Assembly (NCBI GenBank): GCA_022419385.1
Contig: JAJUBI010000001.1
Location: 620,001-684,000 of the forward strand
Reading direction: 5' to 3'
DNA from: Paraconiothyrium sp. Pb-2020
Taxonomy: Eukaryota; Ascomycota; Dothideomycetes; Pleosporales; Didymosphaeriaceae
Length of the DNA stretch: 64,000 nt
The position numbers were made by a program, and so were the translations under genes. Each line of letters begins with the position of its first letter. The stretch's first letter is position 1. The notes beneath the pieces are model-generated. The model did not search any database, was not told the origin of the DNA, and was given only the letters and a program-made list of their open reading frames with translations. Of this stretch, positions 43,462 to 54,830 are shown piece by piece.

Positions 43462-46103
43462 ATGGATCCACGGTATAACTGGCCGCCTCCGGCTCGTCAG
43501 GGCTATCCGAATGGCCAGTATGTGCCTTCGTCGCAACCACCAAATGGCTATGCCCCCAACGGCTACAGCATGCCATACGGCTCACAGCCCCCTCCAATGC
43601 AACAGGGATTTCCTTCTGCGCATCCAGGCCAGACGCATCCGAGGGTCGTTATTTCAAATCGTCCAACCCAGCAGTCGCCCCCGCAAACCGCACCGCAACC
43701 ACGATACATGCAACCGCAAGTACACATGCCGCAGCGAAACCCGAACGTCATGCCGCAGCCGCAGCATCCACAAATGCGGCAAAACCAAATGGCTGGTCAT
43801 GGTGGACAAGGACCGGTTCAGCGTACAAGCAGCGGCACGGCCATCGATCATCGAGTACAGCAGCAGCGGCCAGCGCAAACGCCAGCGAAGTCTGCGCACA
43901 GGTCGCAATCGTTTCAAGAGAATACTCCGAGAACACAGCAGCGGCCGATCGATACTCCCATACAAAATCAGAACCAACATCGTGCGCCCCTGCAGCCACA
44001 AGGAACGCCTGCTCATGTACGCACACCAGCCGCTCAGTCACGGAGTCCGTCTATAATCCAAACGTCCTCTCAAGTTCGATCGCACCCGCAAGTCGTCATC
44101 AAAAATAAGCCTTCTACGCAGTTGCAGACGCCCACGAGACCACAGCATGCGCCTGCGAGACCACTCCCAGCTGACCTCATGGTTCTAATACTCTCTGCAG
44201 CAGATGAGTACATTGCTGCGGCGAGGAGCCTGGGATCGACCGCTGCTATGACTTTGAGGCCCGCTGATCTGGGCCAATACTATAAGCTCATGGCCACAGC
44301 GATGGGTTGCATGGAAACCGTCTTGAAGAAGTACAATCAAACGCCGCGGGACGAAGCAATACTGAGGTTGAGATATGCTAGCCTGCTAGTTGAGGAAACG
44401 GACAATACCCAAGACATTGAAGAGACTCTGGCTAAAGGGGTAGGTGCGATGCGAGTGGAGCAACAGGCAGAGCTAACAACCCACAGATCACACTTTGTAA
44501 TCGAAGTCGATTGACCGATCTGAAGTATGCTATGCTACACCTACAGGCCCGCTATCAATTCAAGAGCAATCACCGTGCAGCTCTCAAAATGCTTGATCAA
44601 CCCATTGGGGAAGCCGACACCTTCAAGCATATAGTCTGGGTGTATGCCTTTCGTTTCCTGAAAGTGTCCCTTGCACTCCAAGTCCCTGGGCGGCCAGAAA
44701 CATCTTCGGCGCTTCAGCAATTACATGCGGTAGCCGCTCTCGCTGAGCGGCAGGGGGACAGAGCCATCTATGTCACTTGTTGTGCCTTGGAAGCCATGAT
44801 CCACTTGCGATCGAGTGCTACGGATCGTCTCGAACAAGCTCAACGTGCCATTGCTTCCGCAAGAAGCCTACAGCTTGAGCTCTCTGTCAAACAGTTGGGT
44901 TCAATAACCATTTTGATCGACTACATCGACGTTGCGTGTAGCATCCAGCAGGGGCAGCCCAGCCAGGAGAAGCTCACAGTTTTGCAGAGCAAGGTAGACC
45001 AAAATGTCAAACCTGACAACGGTACCTTCTCCGTACTTATCGAGAGGAGCTCAATAAATCCGAACTTAACGTTCAACACTGGCGGCGTCTTTCGCAAAGC
45101 CGGCGATGGCCGCGACGAATTGGTTTTTGCTTGGTTACCACAGAACGACTTCGGGATGCTGGCCTATTATCTCAGTGGTCTGGTAGTTGTGACCAAAGAA
45201 AAGGGTACCAAATACCTACAGGAGGGGCATGCTCTCACCCAAGGTGCTATACAGCGCTCCTCTTCATTTCCGGTCTCGGTGCCGAAATCCTTGGAACAGC
45301 GAAACTGGATCAAGGTGCTCGACTGGCACATCAAATACACCCTCGGCATTGCGGCATGTTATCATGAGGACAACTCAACGGCCCAGACTGCAGTGTCCAT
45401 GCTGCAAGAACGTTCATCTGAACTCCCATTCAGGGGCATGGAATCCTACGCTCGTGCCCTGACATATCTATCTGGCATGGTTGACCAGGCCAAAGGATCC
45501 CTCGACTCAGCCTTGGCCACCTATTCAGGCTCCGAGTTCGATCTGCCAGGCGCGGATTCCGGTACCAACTGTCATACAGACATCGCTCTGCTAGCAGCAA
45601 TGAACAGAATGCTCATCATTCGAGATCCCTCACATCCTCAGCATTACCTAGCGCAAGTGCTTTTCACGCAGCTACAGCCTCTGTGTCTCAATCATCCGAA
45701 CCAGTACATTGACTGCGCGTTCCGCATAATCCAGGCCATCACCCAGGAAGAGTCAATCAAGAGCCACAAGACGCTCATACACACAACTACGAACAGGGCC
45801 CAGAGGCTTGGAAATGCTCAGTTCGTCTCGATGTGTCTGAACTACATGGCCAGCAAGTTCTTCGCGAATCAGGTGGGCGACCAGCCCATCAAGTGTGCTC
45901 GGGCAGCAAGGAATGTGAGCAGCCATGGCCCTGTTCTCTGGCGGGCCGTCGCTTTTGGGGTGTGTATTGATACATTCAAACGCAACGGCCTGCTTGAGGA
46001 CGCACACAATTGCCAGGTTACATTTGAGGGGATTCGTGACAAATTGCCTCCGACTTTGAGGGGCGAGGCACTTGATGCGGATGGCGATAACGATGACGAG
46101 TAG
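43462..46103 (+). CDS. MAU2: Cohesin loading factor Scc4/MAU2
   Basis: Scc4/MAU2 forms the cohesin loader with Scc2/NIPBL and brings cohesin to chromatin. Exons 43462-44439 and 44487-46103, with a 47-nt intron (GTAGGT, GCTAAC branch, CCACAG), sum to 2595 nt or 864 aa. The first 230 residues are Gln/Pro-rich and disordered (PPNGYAPNGYSMPYGSQPPP). The folded part starts near LPADLMVLILSAADEYIAAA and is a helical TPR-like array. The junction reads ETLAKGITLCNRSRLTDLKY, then AMLHLQARYQFKSNHRAALK, a strongly conserved MAU2 stretch. Later repeats include RNWIKVLDWHIKYTLGIAAC. It ends in an acidic tail (GEALDADGDNDDE). The long Gln/Pro leader is a filamentous-fungal feature. Confidence 0.92.
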
Positions 46104-46651
46104 TATTGAGATAAAACGATCTGCATTTTGGTGGCGTTTGTTGTTGCGAAGCGGCATGCGGGAAAGGGTGTATGATTTACTGTTTATTGGCATTATACCA
46201 TGGGTTATAGCTGGGGAGGCGCTTTTAAGCATCTGCGGTGTTATTTGTCGCATACGAACGACATTCTGCGACGATATTGGGAGCTCAACCATATGTTAAA
46301 TATGCATGTTTATATGTCCCCGCAACAGAGCGAGACCTGTTTTGCCCAATAATGGTGAAGGGCAAACATGGACGGCAGCGTTACAGCGAGGCCTAATTAG
46401 AAAATATCACAAGGAAATATTGCTAGTCAGTGACATCACTAACACATCAACGTTAATGACGTGCGCTCACGGCCACGACCTCCACTTATTGTCTACTGAC
46501 GCCTCAAAAGAAATCACGTTTGATCATCCCTCATTCAATCCACATTCTATTGATCATCTAGTTCCGTGCAACTGAACTGTCATCCAGGAAACAGCTTCCA
46601 AAGGGCAAAACACCGGAATACCAGCATTCTACAGATTGACGCGTCATCACA
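46104..46651. other. Intergenic, MAU2 3' region and promoter of next gene
   Basis: 0.55 kb, AT-richer than average. No gene or clear motif. Confidence 0.5.
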
Positions 46652-47023
46652 ATGCCGCCATTCATCCGCATCCTCTGCCCCTCGCGCGTCTCATCCATCA
46701 CACGCTCCTTCTTCACGACCCCACTGCTCACCAAGGAAGGCGCAAACACGCTTGGCGCCAAATCCCAATCGGACGACGGAAAGCGCATGGGGTCTAACCC
46801 GCAGGCCAATCAACCCGACTCTATCAACCAAAATGTGAGGCGTGATACCCCGAATACGGACCAGCAGTCGAGTGCTTCGGGTGAGGAGCATAAGAGTGGA
46901 GATGACCATCCAGCGAAGCAGCCGGACTATCAAGCTGAGCCCACCAGGAAAACGGGGATTGGTGGGGAAGATCAGGTTAAGGGAGGTAAGGAGGGGCTGG
47001 GAGAGAGGGGGGATAGGCAATAG
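46652..47023 (+). CDS. Small conserved-looking protein, probably mitochondrial
   Basis: A single exon of 123 aa. The N-terminus (MPPFIRILCPSRVSSITRSF then FTTPLL) is basic, hydroxylated and free of acidic residues, like a mitochondrial presequence with a typical RSFFTTP cleavage region. The rest is polar and disordered. The end has a pattern I have seen in short conserved fungal proteins: HPAKQPDYQ, then RKTGIGGEDQVKGGKEGLGE. No enzymatic motif exists and the role is unknown. Open minus-strand frames over the same stretch are shadows. Reality is supported by the presequence-like start and the conserved-looking tail rather than by splicing. Confidence 0.65.
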   Translation: MPPFIRILCPSRVSSITRSFFTTPLLTKEGANTLGAKSQSDDGKRMGSNPQANQPDSINQNVRRDTPNTDQQSSASGEEHKSGDDHPAKQPDYQAEPTRKTGIGGEDQVKGGKEGLGERGDRQ

Positions 47024-47567
47024 GCAAGTGGAAAGAGGGCTGGAAGATTGGTCGGGCTGAGGCGGCTGAAGGATTGCGAGGCAAGCTTGTAATATTTCAT
47101 GTGGGGTGATGCTGCGCAATGCGCAATACACACTCTGCACACCAGATCACCATATGATCTGCCAGTCGTGAGATTCATAAATCCATGAAGAGGCGATCAG
47201 AGATGGACGATGTTGATCGGGTCCAGAGTCTACTGGGTGGCTAGTCGAAGGTTCTCGGCGCATGGAAGGAAGGGTGTCGAGCAAAAGACTACGACAACAA
47301 ATATTTCAGAACAATGGATAGAAGAGAGTTCAACTGATGCTGATAATGAATGAAGCATTTTCTAGGATTCGGGGTGAAAAGAGAGTGAGCAGAGCGCGCG
47401 TGAGACACTGCTATCAAATGGCTCCCGTTCCTGCAGCTGTTCATGTCTTAGGTACGTATCGCACCAGCAATCCATGCATGTCTCCGTTATAGGTAGCAAG
47501 GCAGATCCCTAGCCATCGCAGCAGCACCCATCGGCTTCGCTTGTGCATGGTCGGCACTAGAATGCTG
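47024..47567. other. Intergenic, convergent gap
   Basis: 0.54 kb with no gene seen. A short near-repeat TGCGCAATGCGCAA lies near 47113-47126. Confidence 0.45.
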
Positions 47568-47795
47568 TCAGTGATTCCAAACTTCTTTAGTGTGGTCTTG
47601 CCGCTGCAATAGCACAGGTAACACGAAGTTCAATTGTAGTCAAAATTCCGGTTGTAGACAGGCTTGACTTACTGGAGGCATAGGTCCGCAAACGCCTCTG
47701 GCTCGGTTGGCTGCGATTTCGGCTTGAAGAGCTGGATCCGGTGTCGCAACAGCCACAGAGGCCATGAGCACTCCAATCATAGCAAAGAACTTCAT
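47568..47795 (-). CDS. Very small secreted protein candidate
   Basis: The start at 47795 gives a strong signal peptide (MKFFAMIGVLMASVAVATPD), then PALQAEIAANRARGVCGPMP. A GTAAGT donor at 47672 and a TTGCAG acceptor at 47604 allow a two-exon model (47673-47795, 47568-47603) of 52 aa ending RQDHTKEVWNH. Without splicing, the product is 51 residues ending VSQACLQPEF. Either way it is a tiny secreted peptide with one or two cysteines. A TATTTAAA element at 47861-47868, about 66-73 nt upstream on the minus strand, could be its TATA box. No family is recognised. The 3' structure is uncertain. Confidence 0.45.
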
Positions 47796-50700
47796 GTCGG
47801 CTCGAAGTAGGATTTCTTGTTCGGAACGAGTAAATTGGATGGACATAGAAAGTACTCGGGGAGTTTAAATACAATGGCTAGCTTCGGGGTTTGGTAAGTT
47901 GCGAGGTTGGCAACTTGGCCGGTCTTTTATACTTGTACATATCGCCATGCAAACATTTCCTTCCTTTCTACGCGGTAGATGCCGTTCGTTGGGTCATTGC
48001 GTAGCATAGCACTGTGGCTCTGTAGTCTTGGTTCACCCATGGGAACGCGCCGATGATTCGGTCATTGCGGTATAGTCCAGCTCCAAGGCCTGCTCACTTA
48101 CGTTCATCAGGAGTAGTGGAGTAGTATCGTACGAAAAAACGTTAGGTGTAGATGACTCTTCGGATGCGCACTGATATCAGTTAAAGTTTGAATGGTCGGA
48201 TTTCTCCTTACATTCCCAAGGTTCTTCATACGGACGGATGCGGAGTTGTGTACCACCAATTCGGATATGTGTGTGCGGAGACCGTGGCTAAACGGAGTTG
48301 CAATCCAAGCAGTAGATTGGTCCATTGACGTGCGAGTCTCGTGCGAGATCACCGTTTGGCCCCCAACACGGCCAAGCACGGCGAGAATGTCCCGAAGCAT
48401 GGGCACATCTACTATAGGTATGATTGGGGACGCTTTCGCCCGATCCTCCAATCTAACGGAAAATCGAGATCAGTGTAATGTCTGCCTGTAATACAGCCTC
48501 GCGGGAGGATCCTTCAACGGCGTACGCTAGGTGAGACAAGGAATCGCAGTCGGTACGTGCACTGTAACGTTCAGCATTGGCGTTGGGAAAGCCAGTAAAC
48601 GCGATCAAGTCCATGGACATAGTACCCATAGATCCCGAACAAGCGCCGTGGAGAGGCAGAATTTGCAAGATGAGTATACACCGTTTGGTAGATGCTCCGC
48701 CTGGAACGAAGCCCGAGTTAATGTTGGCGAATATGCGCGCAGTAACCCGTTAATGATCCCAGCATTTCAGCCAGAAGCAAAACGTGAGGAGACCCAGAAG
48801 CATAGCCCGGAGCCAAAGTTCAATGATCTGCCAAGTTTCCAGCGCTGATTACTACAGCGCTCACATTTCGCCTTGGCCTACCCATCACTTTTATGCAGGG
48901 GTAAGGATCGACAGAAGATAGTTTGGTCCTCATGCAAGTGGGTACCAATTAGGGAGGAGCCCCAACCGGCTGACTTGTATTTGAAAATATCCCACGCTTT
49001 CGCGTCTCGTAAGGTACGCGGTACCCAATCAAAGCTCGGAGCTTACGGCCTCCGTATTGCACCGTCGGGGCTACAGGAGCCCTTCTGTCGCAAAATGAGC
49101 TGCTTCTATGCTCGCTTCAACACGCTAACTGACCTAGCATACTTACCATAGACCTGTCTTCCGAGCACCAATGCGTCCCTTGAATTGTGTATATAGAGTG
49201 CGATGCTGCTGTAGTCCATTGAGTTTTCAAGAGAATGCCCTGACTTTACCTAGAAATCTGTTGCACGCTGTCTACGATTCTTTTCGTAGATCAGAATGTG
49301 ACAAGATGACTCCTGTTTTTCTTGTGAGGGGCAGAGTTCGTTGGCTATCCAGCAGGCTGCGCCTCGTAAGCCCGGATGAGCTCCAGTGGTTTAGGAAGAG
49401 GAAGTATTCACCCGAGTGTTAGAATATCCCTGATTAATGCTGTATGATCAAGGTCTATTGGAATGAAGCCAGTGGTCTGGCATCGAGGAACACAGTTGTC
49501 GTGTTATGCATCGAAAATTAGAACAGCGACTTCTACGATGCTCAAAACGTCCGCTCTCTGCGATATTTGTTCTGAACATGGGAAATGTAAACTAGATGTC
49601 ATTCTGTAGTAGATATACCCTGTGCCGACCCTTGCATACGGATGGAAACAAGCCGGAAACAAGCCGCCTAGCAACAAATCCAACGGACCTCTTAAGAGAA
49701 AAGCACATGATCTGGGTGTAGATGATAGGTTTGAACATGTTAACTACTCCTGAAAATAGAATTTAGAAGGTTCATGTCATTCACATCGGTAAGGAATAAC
49801 ATCTGCAGTCAATCTTCACGAAGTTGGGTATTGTCAACCAGCAAGGATCATCTTTCATGGAGCTCCTGGATTTACTAACTATATAGGATGTCTAAGGAGC
49901 ATAGAGACGGAAACTTTTTGCTTAGTAACTGAGACTTTAACACAGGGACGGGCTACCTTGCAGGAACCTGAAACATTGGTGAGTAAAAAAGATCCCTTAC
50001 TCTCGATCACTTGCTTCTCCTTAAGAATCAACTACCTCTTCTACCAGTCTAGGACTTCATCAAAGTAGACATGAGCATGTAGATCGAGGATTGGTTCTTC
50101 AGATAAATTCTACCGTTGCTTGTACATTGCTGCCGCTCTACAGCGAATGAGATACATTCAGATGCCCCGAAAATCCCCAGGCCATACGCTATAAACTTGC
50201 TGATATTATTCTCGTATTTACTTTGTTTGTGATAAAGTCCCTCTCCTTCATGCGCCATGATCGCCGATCCAATATGGCCAACATGCCCGAACATGCCCGA
50301 TATGGCCGGCATACTCGACTTAGCCGAGACATGATGCGCATCCCTAGAAGTGAGATCAATTACTTAAGCATGGCCTTCGACTGCTACTCATTCAAAGTTC
50401 GTGTATATGGCGTCCTTCCTCCTGATGCTGCTCTTTACGGACTCCGCTATGATCTGCGGGAAATGATAACAATTGACGCATGCGACAACATTCGTTGGCA
50501 ATACACAGAGGTCTGTGAAGTGATGATTACGTCGACAAAATCACGATCAAAGTGCTAATCTTCAGCCTTTCCCACTGTTCCTTGGTAGGAGGACTCTGCA
50601 TAATTAGAAAATGGGATTTCCGGTGTTTGAAGCATCTTGAGGAAGCGATTGGAGAAAGGATCGAGGTTCTCTTCCAGAACCGCATCTTCGACAAGTGGAT

Positions 50701-50984
50701 GTCGGAAAAGCTGATGTAGTTGTATTCCTGAACGGGTAAAAAATTGTGACGAAGCCAGTCGGTTGTAGTAGAACCGGCAAAGGCTGAAGTGCAGCAGCAC
50801 TGCCACTTAGCTGCAAGCCAGCTTCAGTGTACCTCACCACCGGTCGTGCGCTTACTTTAGGCAACGACAAGGCGTAAATACGCGCGACACATCAATAGAA
50901 AAGATACTGTCTTCCACCATTCTCACAACTGAAAAATTTCAGGACCTCAGCTATCAAAACGCGACTGCAAAGTACCGTTCAGAA
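47796..50984. other. Gene-poor 3.2 kb stretch with weak coding-like relics
   Basis: No gene could be closed. On the minus strand, 48453-48668 (ILPLHGACSGSMGTMSMDLI...) and 48107-48451 (PIIPIVDVPMLRDILAVLGR...) read like protein but are in different frames. A GTATTA...CTGAT...TTAG intron drawn between them leads into another frame, so this may be a decayed gene. A 111-codon plus-strand frame at 50223-50558 and a minus-strand frame at 50555-50806 have no domain. An 11-bp unit, GGAAACAAGCC, is tandemly doubled at 49644-49665, and AACATGCCCG is doubled near 50280. Confidence 0.45.
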
Positions 50985-51716
50985 ATGGCTCCTTTAGACA
51001 TCCACGTAACCGGCGCGGGTACCGCCTACCACCCAGCGGAACGCAGCATCCTCACCCTGCACGCACAATCGATCTCTTTTCCCACCGCACAGGAGGCCGA
51101 TTCCATGGTCGCTTCGGTCCTGAATTCCCTTTGCGACGCCATCGCACCCTACTGCCCATACGAGACCAGTACCGACTCAGCCAACAACAACGCCGCAATA
51201 TCGCACTACTCAATAAAAACGTTTGAAACCTCTCAAGGCCGCGACAGAGTGCAAGATTACGGCAGCATGTCATTTTCCTCCAAATCTTCATACAAGATCT
51301 CTTTTTCCGCATCCGCAAACCTAAGCATTGAGTTTCGCGACTTTGCGCTTCTTGCGCGGCTCGCGACGCAAATCAGCTCCATGGAAAACGTGAAGATCAA
51401 ATCCCTAGAATGGATACTTACGCCGTCGACCCAAGCTACTGTGCAAGGTCAGGCACGTAAAGAAGCAGCTAGGCATGCTATCCGAAAGGCCAAAGATTAC
51501 GCGGAGGTTTTTGGTGGGTTGAGTGAGGACGAGGCGGCGATCAAGGTCAGAGCGATGTTGGTGAAAGAGAATGTACCGTACAAGACATTTACAAAGGCCA
51601 AAGTGCACATCGGCAAGGTGAAGAACGGGAAGACACAAAAGAGTGAATGGGATTACGAGCCTCTGGATGTGGGGGTTGAGGTTAAAGTTGATGGGAGATT
51701 TTCCGTTCATGAGTAG
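50985..51716 (+). CDS. SIMPL-domain (DUF541) protein
   Basis: A single exon of 243 aa. The layout matches SIMPL/DUF541: an N-terminal strand (IHVTGAGTAYHPAERSILTL), a helix over residues 33-50, a middle beta sheet (FSSKSSYKISFSASANLSIE), and a C-terminal helix with ARKEAARHAIRKAKDYAEVF, the A-x-x-x-A-x-x-K-A helix that marks the family. It ends with two beta strands (DYEPLDVGVEVKVDGRFSVH). SIMPL proteins are best known in bacteria and in an animal immune-signalling factor. Their biochemical role is unclear. No signal peptide is present, so it is probably cytosolic here. A bacterial origin is possible but untested. Confidence 0.8.
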   Translation: MAPLDIHVTGAGTAYHPAERSILTLHAQSISFPTAQEADSMVASVLNSLCDAIAPYCPYETSTDSANNNAAISHYSIKTFETSQGRDRVQDYGSMSFSSKSSYKISFSASANLSIEFRDFALLARLATQISSMENVKIKSLEWILTPSTQATVQGQARKEAARHAIRKAKDYAEVFGGLSEDEAAIKVRAMLVKENVPYKTFTKAKVHIGKVKNGKTQKSEWDYEPLDVGVEVKVDGRFSVHE

Positions 51717-52094
51717 ATTTATTGAACACTAAGATAAATTTGTAGACTCACAAAGACATAGCCTCCGCTGTATTTGCGTAGCTAGGCAAGCAGTCATAGC
51801 AGAAAACACCCAATGCACCGTGAAGCTTCATTAGTCCATCGCCTATCAGGACGCTAGAAGAACATTTGGGTGAGGGGACGCATGACATTCAGCTTCTAAG
51901 GCAGGCGCAGATCCGCACGAGCAAAAGGAGCTCAATAAATAGAAAGACTACCTATACCTTGACTGGAGAGGCATAACTAGAGGCGGTCACCTAGCACCGA
52001 AAGGTAACATTCACCGATTGCATTCACAGCTCGGCTTCACGTTGGGAGTAACAGTTTGATTCGCTAACTTCGAAATCTTAGATTCCACGGAGTA
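51717..52094. other. Intergenic, convergent gap
   Basis: 378 nt. No feature seen beyond expected transcript ends. Confidence 0.5.
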
Positions 52095-52571
52095 CTAAGG
52101 AACGAGTTTGCCGAGGTGTTCGCCGTTCACTGTGCCACCGACATCCTTCCCCTTGAAACCGTCGTTGACAACCTTCATCAAAAAGCCGTTGAACGTTTGG
52201 ATTACTTCTTCGTTGTCCAGATTGTAGTCATCTTTCGCTGCCTCCATCAACCATGCACCGAGCACATTCAGAGCGTTTTGTTGTGGTCCCTTGATAGGAA
52301 AACCCCTGGATGCACCAAGCTTTCCCGTGTGCCTAGCGATCCATGCCGGTAACGCTGGCAGCCCCTTTCGTCCTTGTATCCATGGAACGGCGTAGCCTCC
52401 GTTATTGAAGGTCGTGATTTCAGTGATAGCCGTCTGTCTGGCGTTATCGTTCGCATAGCGGCCGCCGGCCTTGTCGCGAGCGTTGAACAATTGTGCTGCT
52501 TCATTCTCTAAAGCGGAATCAGATGGGATGCCATACTTTGCTCCGAGAAGCCTTGAGTTATTGTTTTCCAT
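52095..52571 (-). CDS. Orphan 158-aa hypothetical protein
   Basis: A single exon. I chose the start at 52571 (MENNNSRLLGAKYGIPSDSA) because upstream in-frame sequence is not protein-like. No signal peptide or membrane segment is present. Residues 50-90 contain FNNGGYAVPWIQGRKGLPAL then PAWIARHTGKLGASRGFP, a Gly/Pro/Trp-rich stretch. The C-terminal half is helical (NALNVLGAWLMEAAKDDY, EEVIQTFNGFLMKVVNDG), ending GTVNGEHLGKLVP. I do not recognise a family. The clean composition and the AT-rich, TATA-like upstream region make expression plausible. It neighbours the divergent pair of helical genes, but no functional link is shown. Confidence 0.6.
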   Translation of the reverse strand: MENNNSRLLGAKYGIPSDSALENEAAQLFNARDKAGGRYANDNARQTAITEITTFNNGGYAVPWIQGRKGLPALPAWIARHTGKLGASRGFPIKGPQQNALNVLGAWLMEAAKDDYNLDNEEVIQTFNGFLMKVVNDGFKGKDVGGTVNGEHLGKLVP

Positions 52572-53653
52572 GATTTTTTGAAGAAAAGTTTGGATGGGGT
52601 AATGTATGAGTTGAAGCGAAGAAATTGAGAGGGTTGGTATGAATGCAGTAGGAGAGTGCGAACGTTGTACCTTAAATATGCCTCCGGGTTCCTCGGCACG
52701 CGCTCTAGACCTCAAAGGCCACCAAACAAGTAGATATTCGGAACTGTGCTACTGCACATTTGGGTATGCCTGACCTTGGACGTGATGTGCTGGTGTCGGT
52801 GCCAGTATACCTGAGCTGAGGAACACAGATGGGGAGACACTCTAAGCGAAGATTAATTTGATAGAGGCATAAACTAACGAATTCAATGAAATAGCGGACT
52901 GCCGAGTCGAAGCAGTGTCCCATACACCAATTGATCTGCCAGGGCACGTACGCTTGGTGCTGAAGTGCTCGAGCAATCGGCAAGTCCGAAGATACGACAT
53001 AGGTCCATGTGCGTACCTAGGATACTGTGTTCAGACGCAAGTTCCAAACGAGTCATTACTTCCAACAACGAGGCCACATTTGTTGCGTTCCCAGATTGTC
53101 TTAGGTGACTCGCTTATCCTTGAAACCATCACACCGGAGCGCTCCCCACAAGAGCTGACCAGCTAAGCGCATCTCCATGCAAACCTAGTCACGTTCGCTT
53201 AGGTTGGCTCACAGCGTCTATCGACCGAAAGCGTGAAAGAGCTCGCCATCCTGGGCAAAGTGCAGTTTTGTGGGTGCCACTAGAGATCAAGTCGAGACGC
53301 TCGGCATTCGCCAAAAACTCATCGTTAAATCATTCCATGAAGTGTGATGAAGCTGACCCAGAATCAGTTCCTCTACAAGGTTTGATCTAGTCTAGAGTGC
53401 AGACAAATCGCAATCGTGCTATCACTGAATCTGGTACGGTGTTCGTGGCCTGAAATACTCGCCACGATGGCTGATAGCGATCGTAATGCATGGATCACAC
53501 AGTTCCAAAATAACGAGCTCTCTTTCGTGTTTGGCCTCAAGCGGTATGCACAATTGTGCCTAGTTAAGAAAACGCAATCAGATTTCGAATTGGAAGAGCG
53601 AACTGTCATCCACAACTGCAGCAGCACAAGCCATAGAACGTATGCTTCTACCA
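52572..53653. other. Intergenic, no gene seen
   Basis: 1.1 kb. Contains TACCTAGGA at 53014-53022, one base short of the TACCTAGGTA palindrome found elsewhere. Plus- and minus-strand frames near 53.4-53.7 kb lack support. Confidence 0.45.
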
Positions 53654-54830
53654 TCAGAAATCTACCTCGTCTGGGTTCGAAAGGAACTTCTTCTCGCTAT
53701 GAAGCTCCTCAGCTTTTACCTCCCCGAGTGTTTGAGAAACAATATGCTCAATAGCTCCCTTCAGACGGATGACATCCTCGTCACTGTCAATTGAGTCGTT
53801 GGGAGTGTGGATTAATTTGAACACATGTCTCAGTGCATCGTCTCGGCTGGTATACTCGTTGTTAGTCGTAACGTGATACTGCAGCAGCCGAGCCGCAAGC
53901 CAACATTCTCTGTCAATCTTACGACTGGCACCGATGTTGGCGTAGTTCGTGCGCATACCGTCAACTAAGACTGTCAATTCCGAACACAGCTGATTAAGGT
54001 TGCTGTCGAGCAGCGAGCGGTGCTCATCCTTCATTTTGCGAAGATGGTCCCATATGGCCCAGGCATCGTCTGCACTCTTGTGCCAAGTTTCTTCATTGTT
54101 TCTACAGTTGTTGACCGCGTTGTCGATGTCATTGTCGCCGAAAAGATCGTAGAAAAACCCCTTCACAGTGTCAGCATGGGATCTGTTTACTAGCAAGACG
54201 GCAGAGATTCTTACAGATCGGCGTTCCTCGGCTTGCCTAAGAGCAGCTCGTGCACTCTCATGGTGGCCATGCTGCACTTCGAAATTTCCCCAAGCCTTCG
54301 TTATTGCATCATCCAACCCATTCAATGTAACTTTCAACTGCTCTTCACCATTCTTTATTCGTTCCTTGATCTGTCCATCTTCACCAATTTCCTGTGTTGA
54401 TTCGACTGCTTCAAGAGTCTGCTGATCGACTACGCCTTCGCAAAATTCCGCCAGCTGCTTGAAGCACTCCACAACCACAGGGAGGCTTGGCACAGCTTCG
54501 CGCCCGATATCTGCATTGCCATCGGAATAAGTCAAGAGCTCACGCACAAAGCGTTCCAGAGCTTCATAAGCGGCATCGATCAATTTGTCGCGCTTTTCGA
54601 AGGCTTCGCGAGCAGCGCGCTGGAGTCTTTCACTTTGCGCTGCTATATCAGATTTCTGCTGGCGCGTGTCTCTCTCCAGGTTATCATATTCGGCCTTAAC
54701 ATGCGCTGTGGAAGATTTAATCGTTATTTCCTGGTATCTCAACAAGTGCAGATTACGACTTACCCAAGGTGTTCCTCCACTTATCGACAGTGGCCCAAGA
54801 GCCTGCTTCTGTTGAAGATACGGTACCCAT
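53654..54830 (-). CDS. Alpha-helical hypothetical protein (372 aa), left member of divergent pair
   Basis: Exons 54764-54830 and 53654-54705 (58-nt intron, GTAAGT...CCACAG) sum to 1119 nt or 372 aa. Exon 1 gives MGTVSSTEAGSWATVDKWRN, and the join restores NTLAHVKAEYDNLERDTRQQ. The protein is almost wholly helical, with heptad-like segments (SERLQRAAREAFEKRDKLID, HHESARAALRQAEERRSVRI). A short less polar segment (SAVLLVNRSHADTVKGFFYD then LFGDND) sits mid-chain. There is no signal peptide. No family is recognised. Size and helical build resemble long-helix membrane-inserting proteins or cytoskeletal coiled coils. That is a suggestion only. The gene faces away from the 56197 gene, which is also long and helical. 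Confidence 0.7.
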
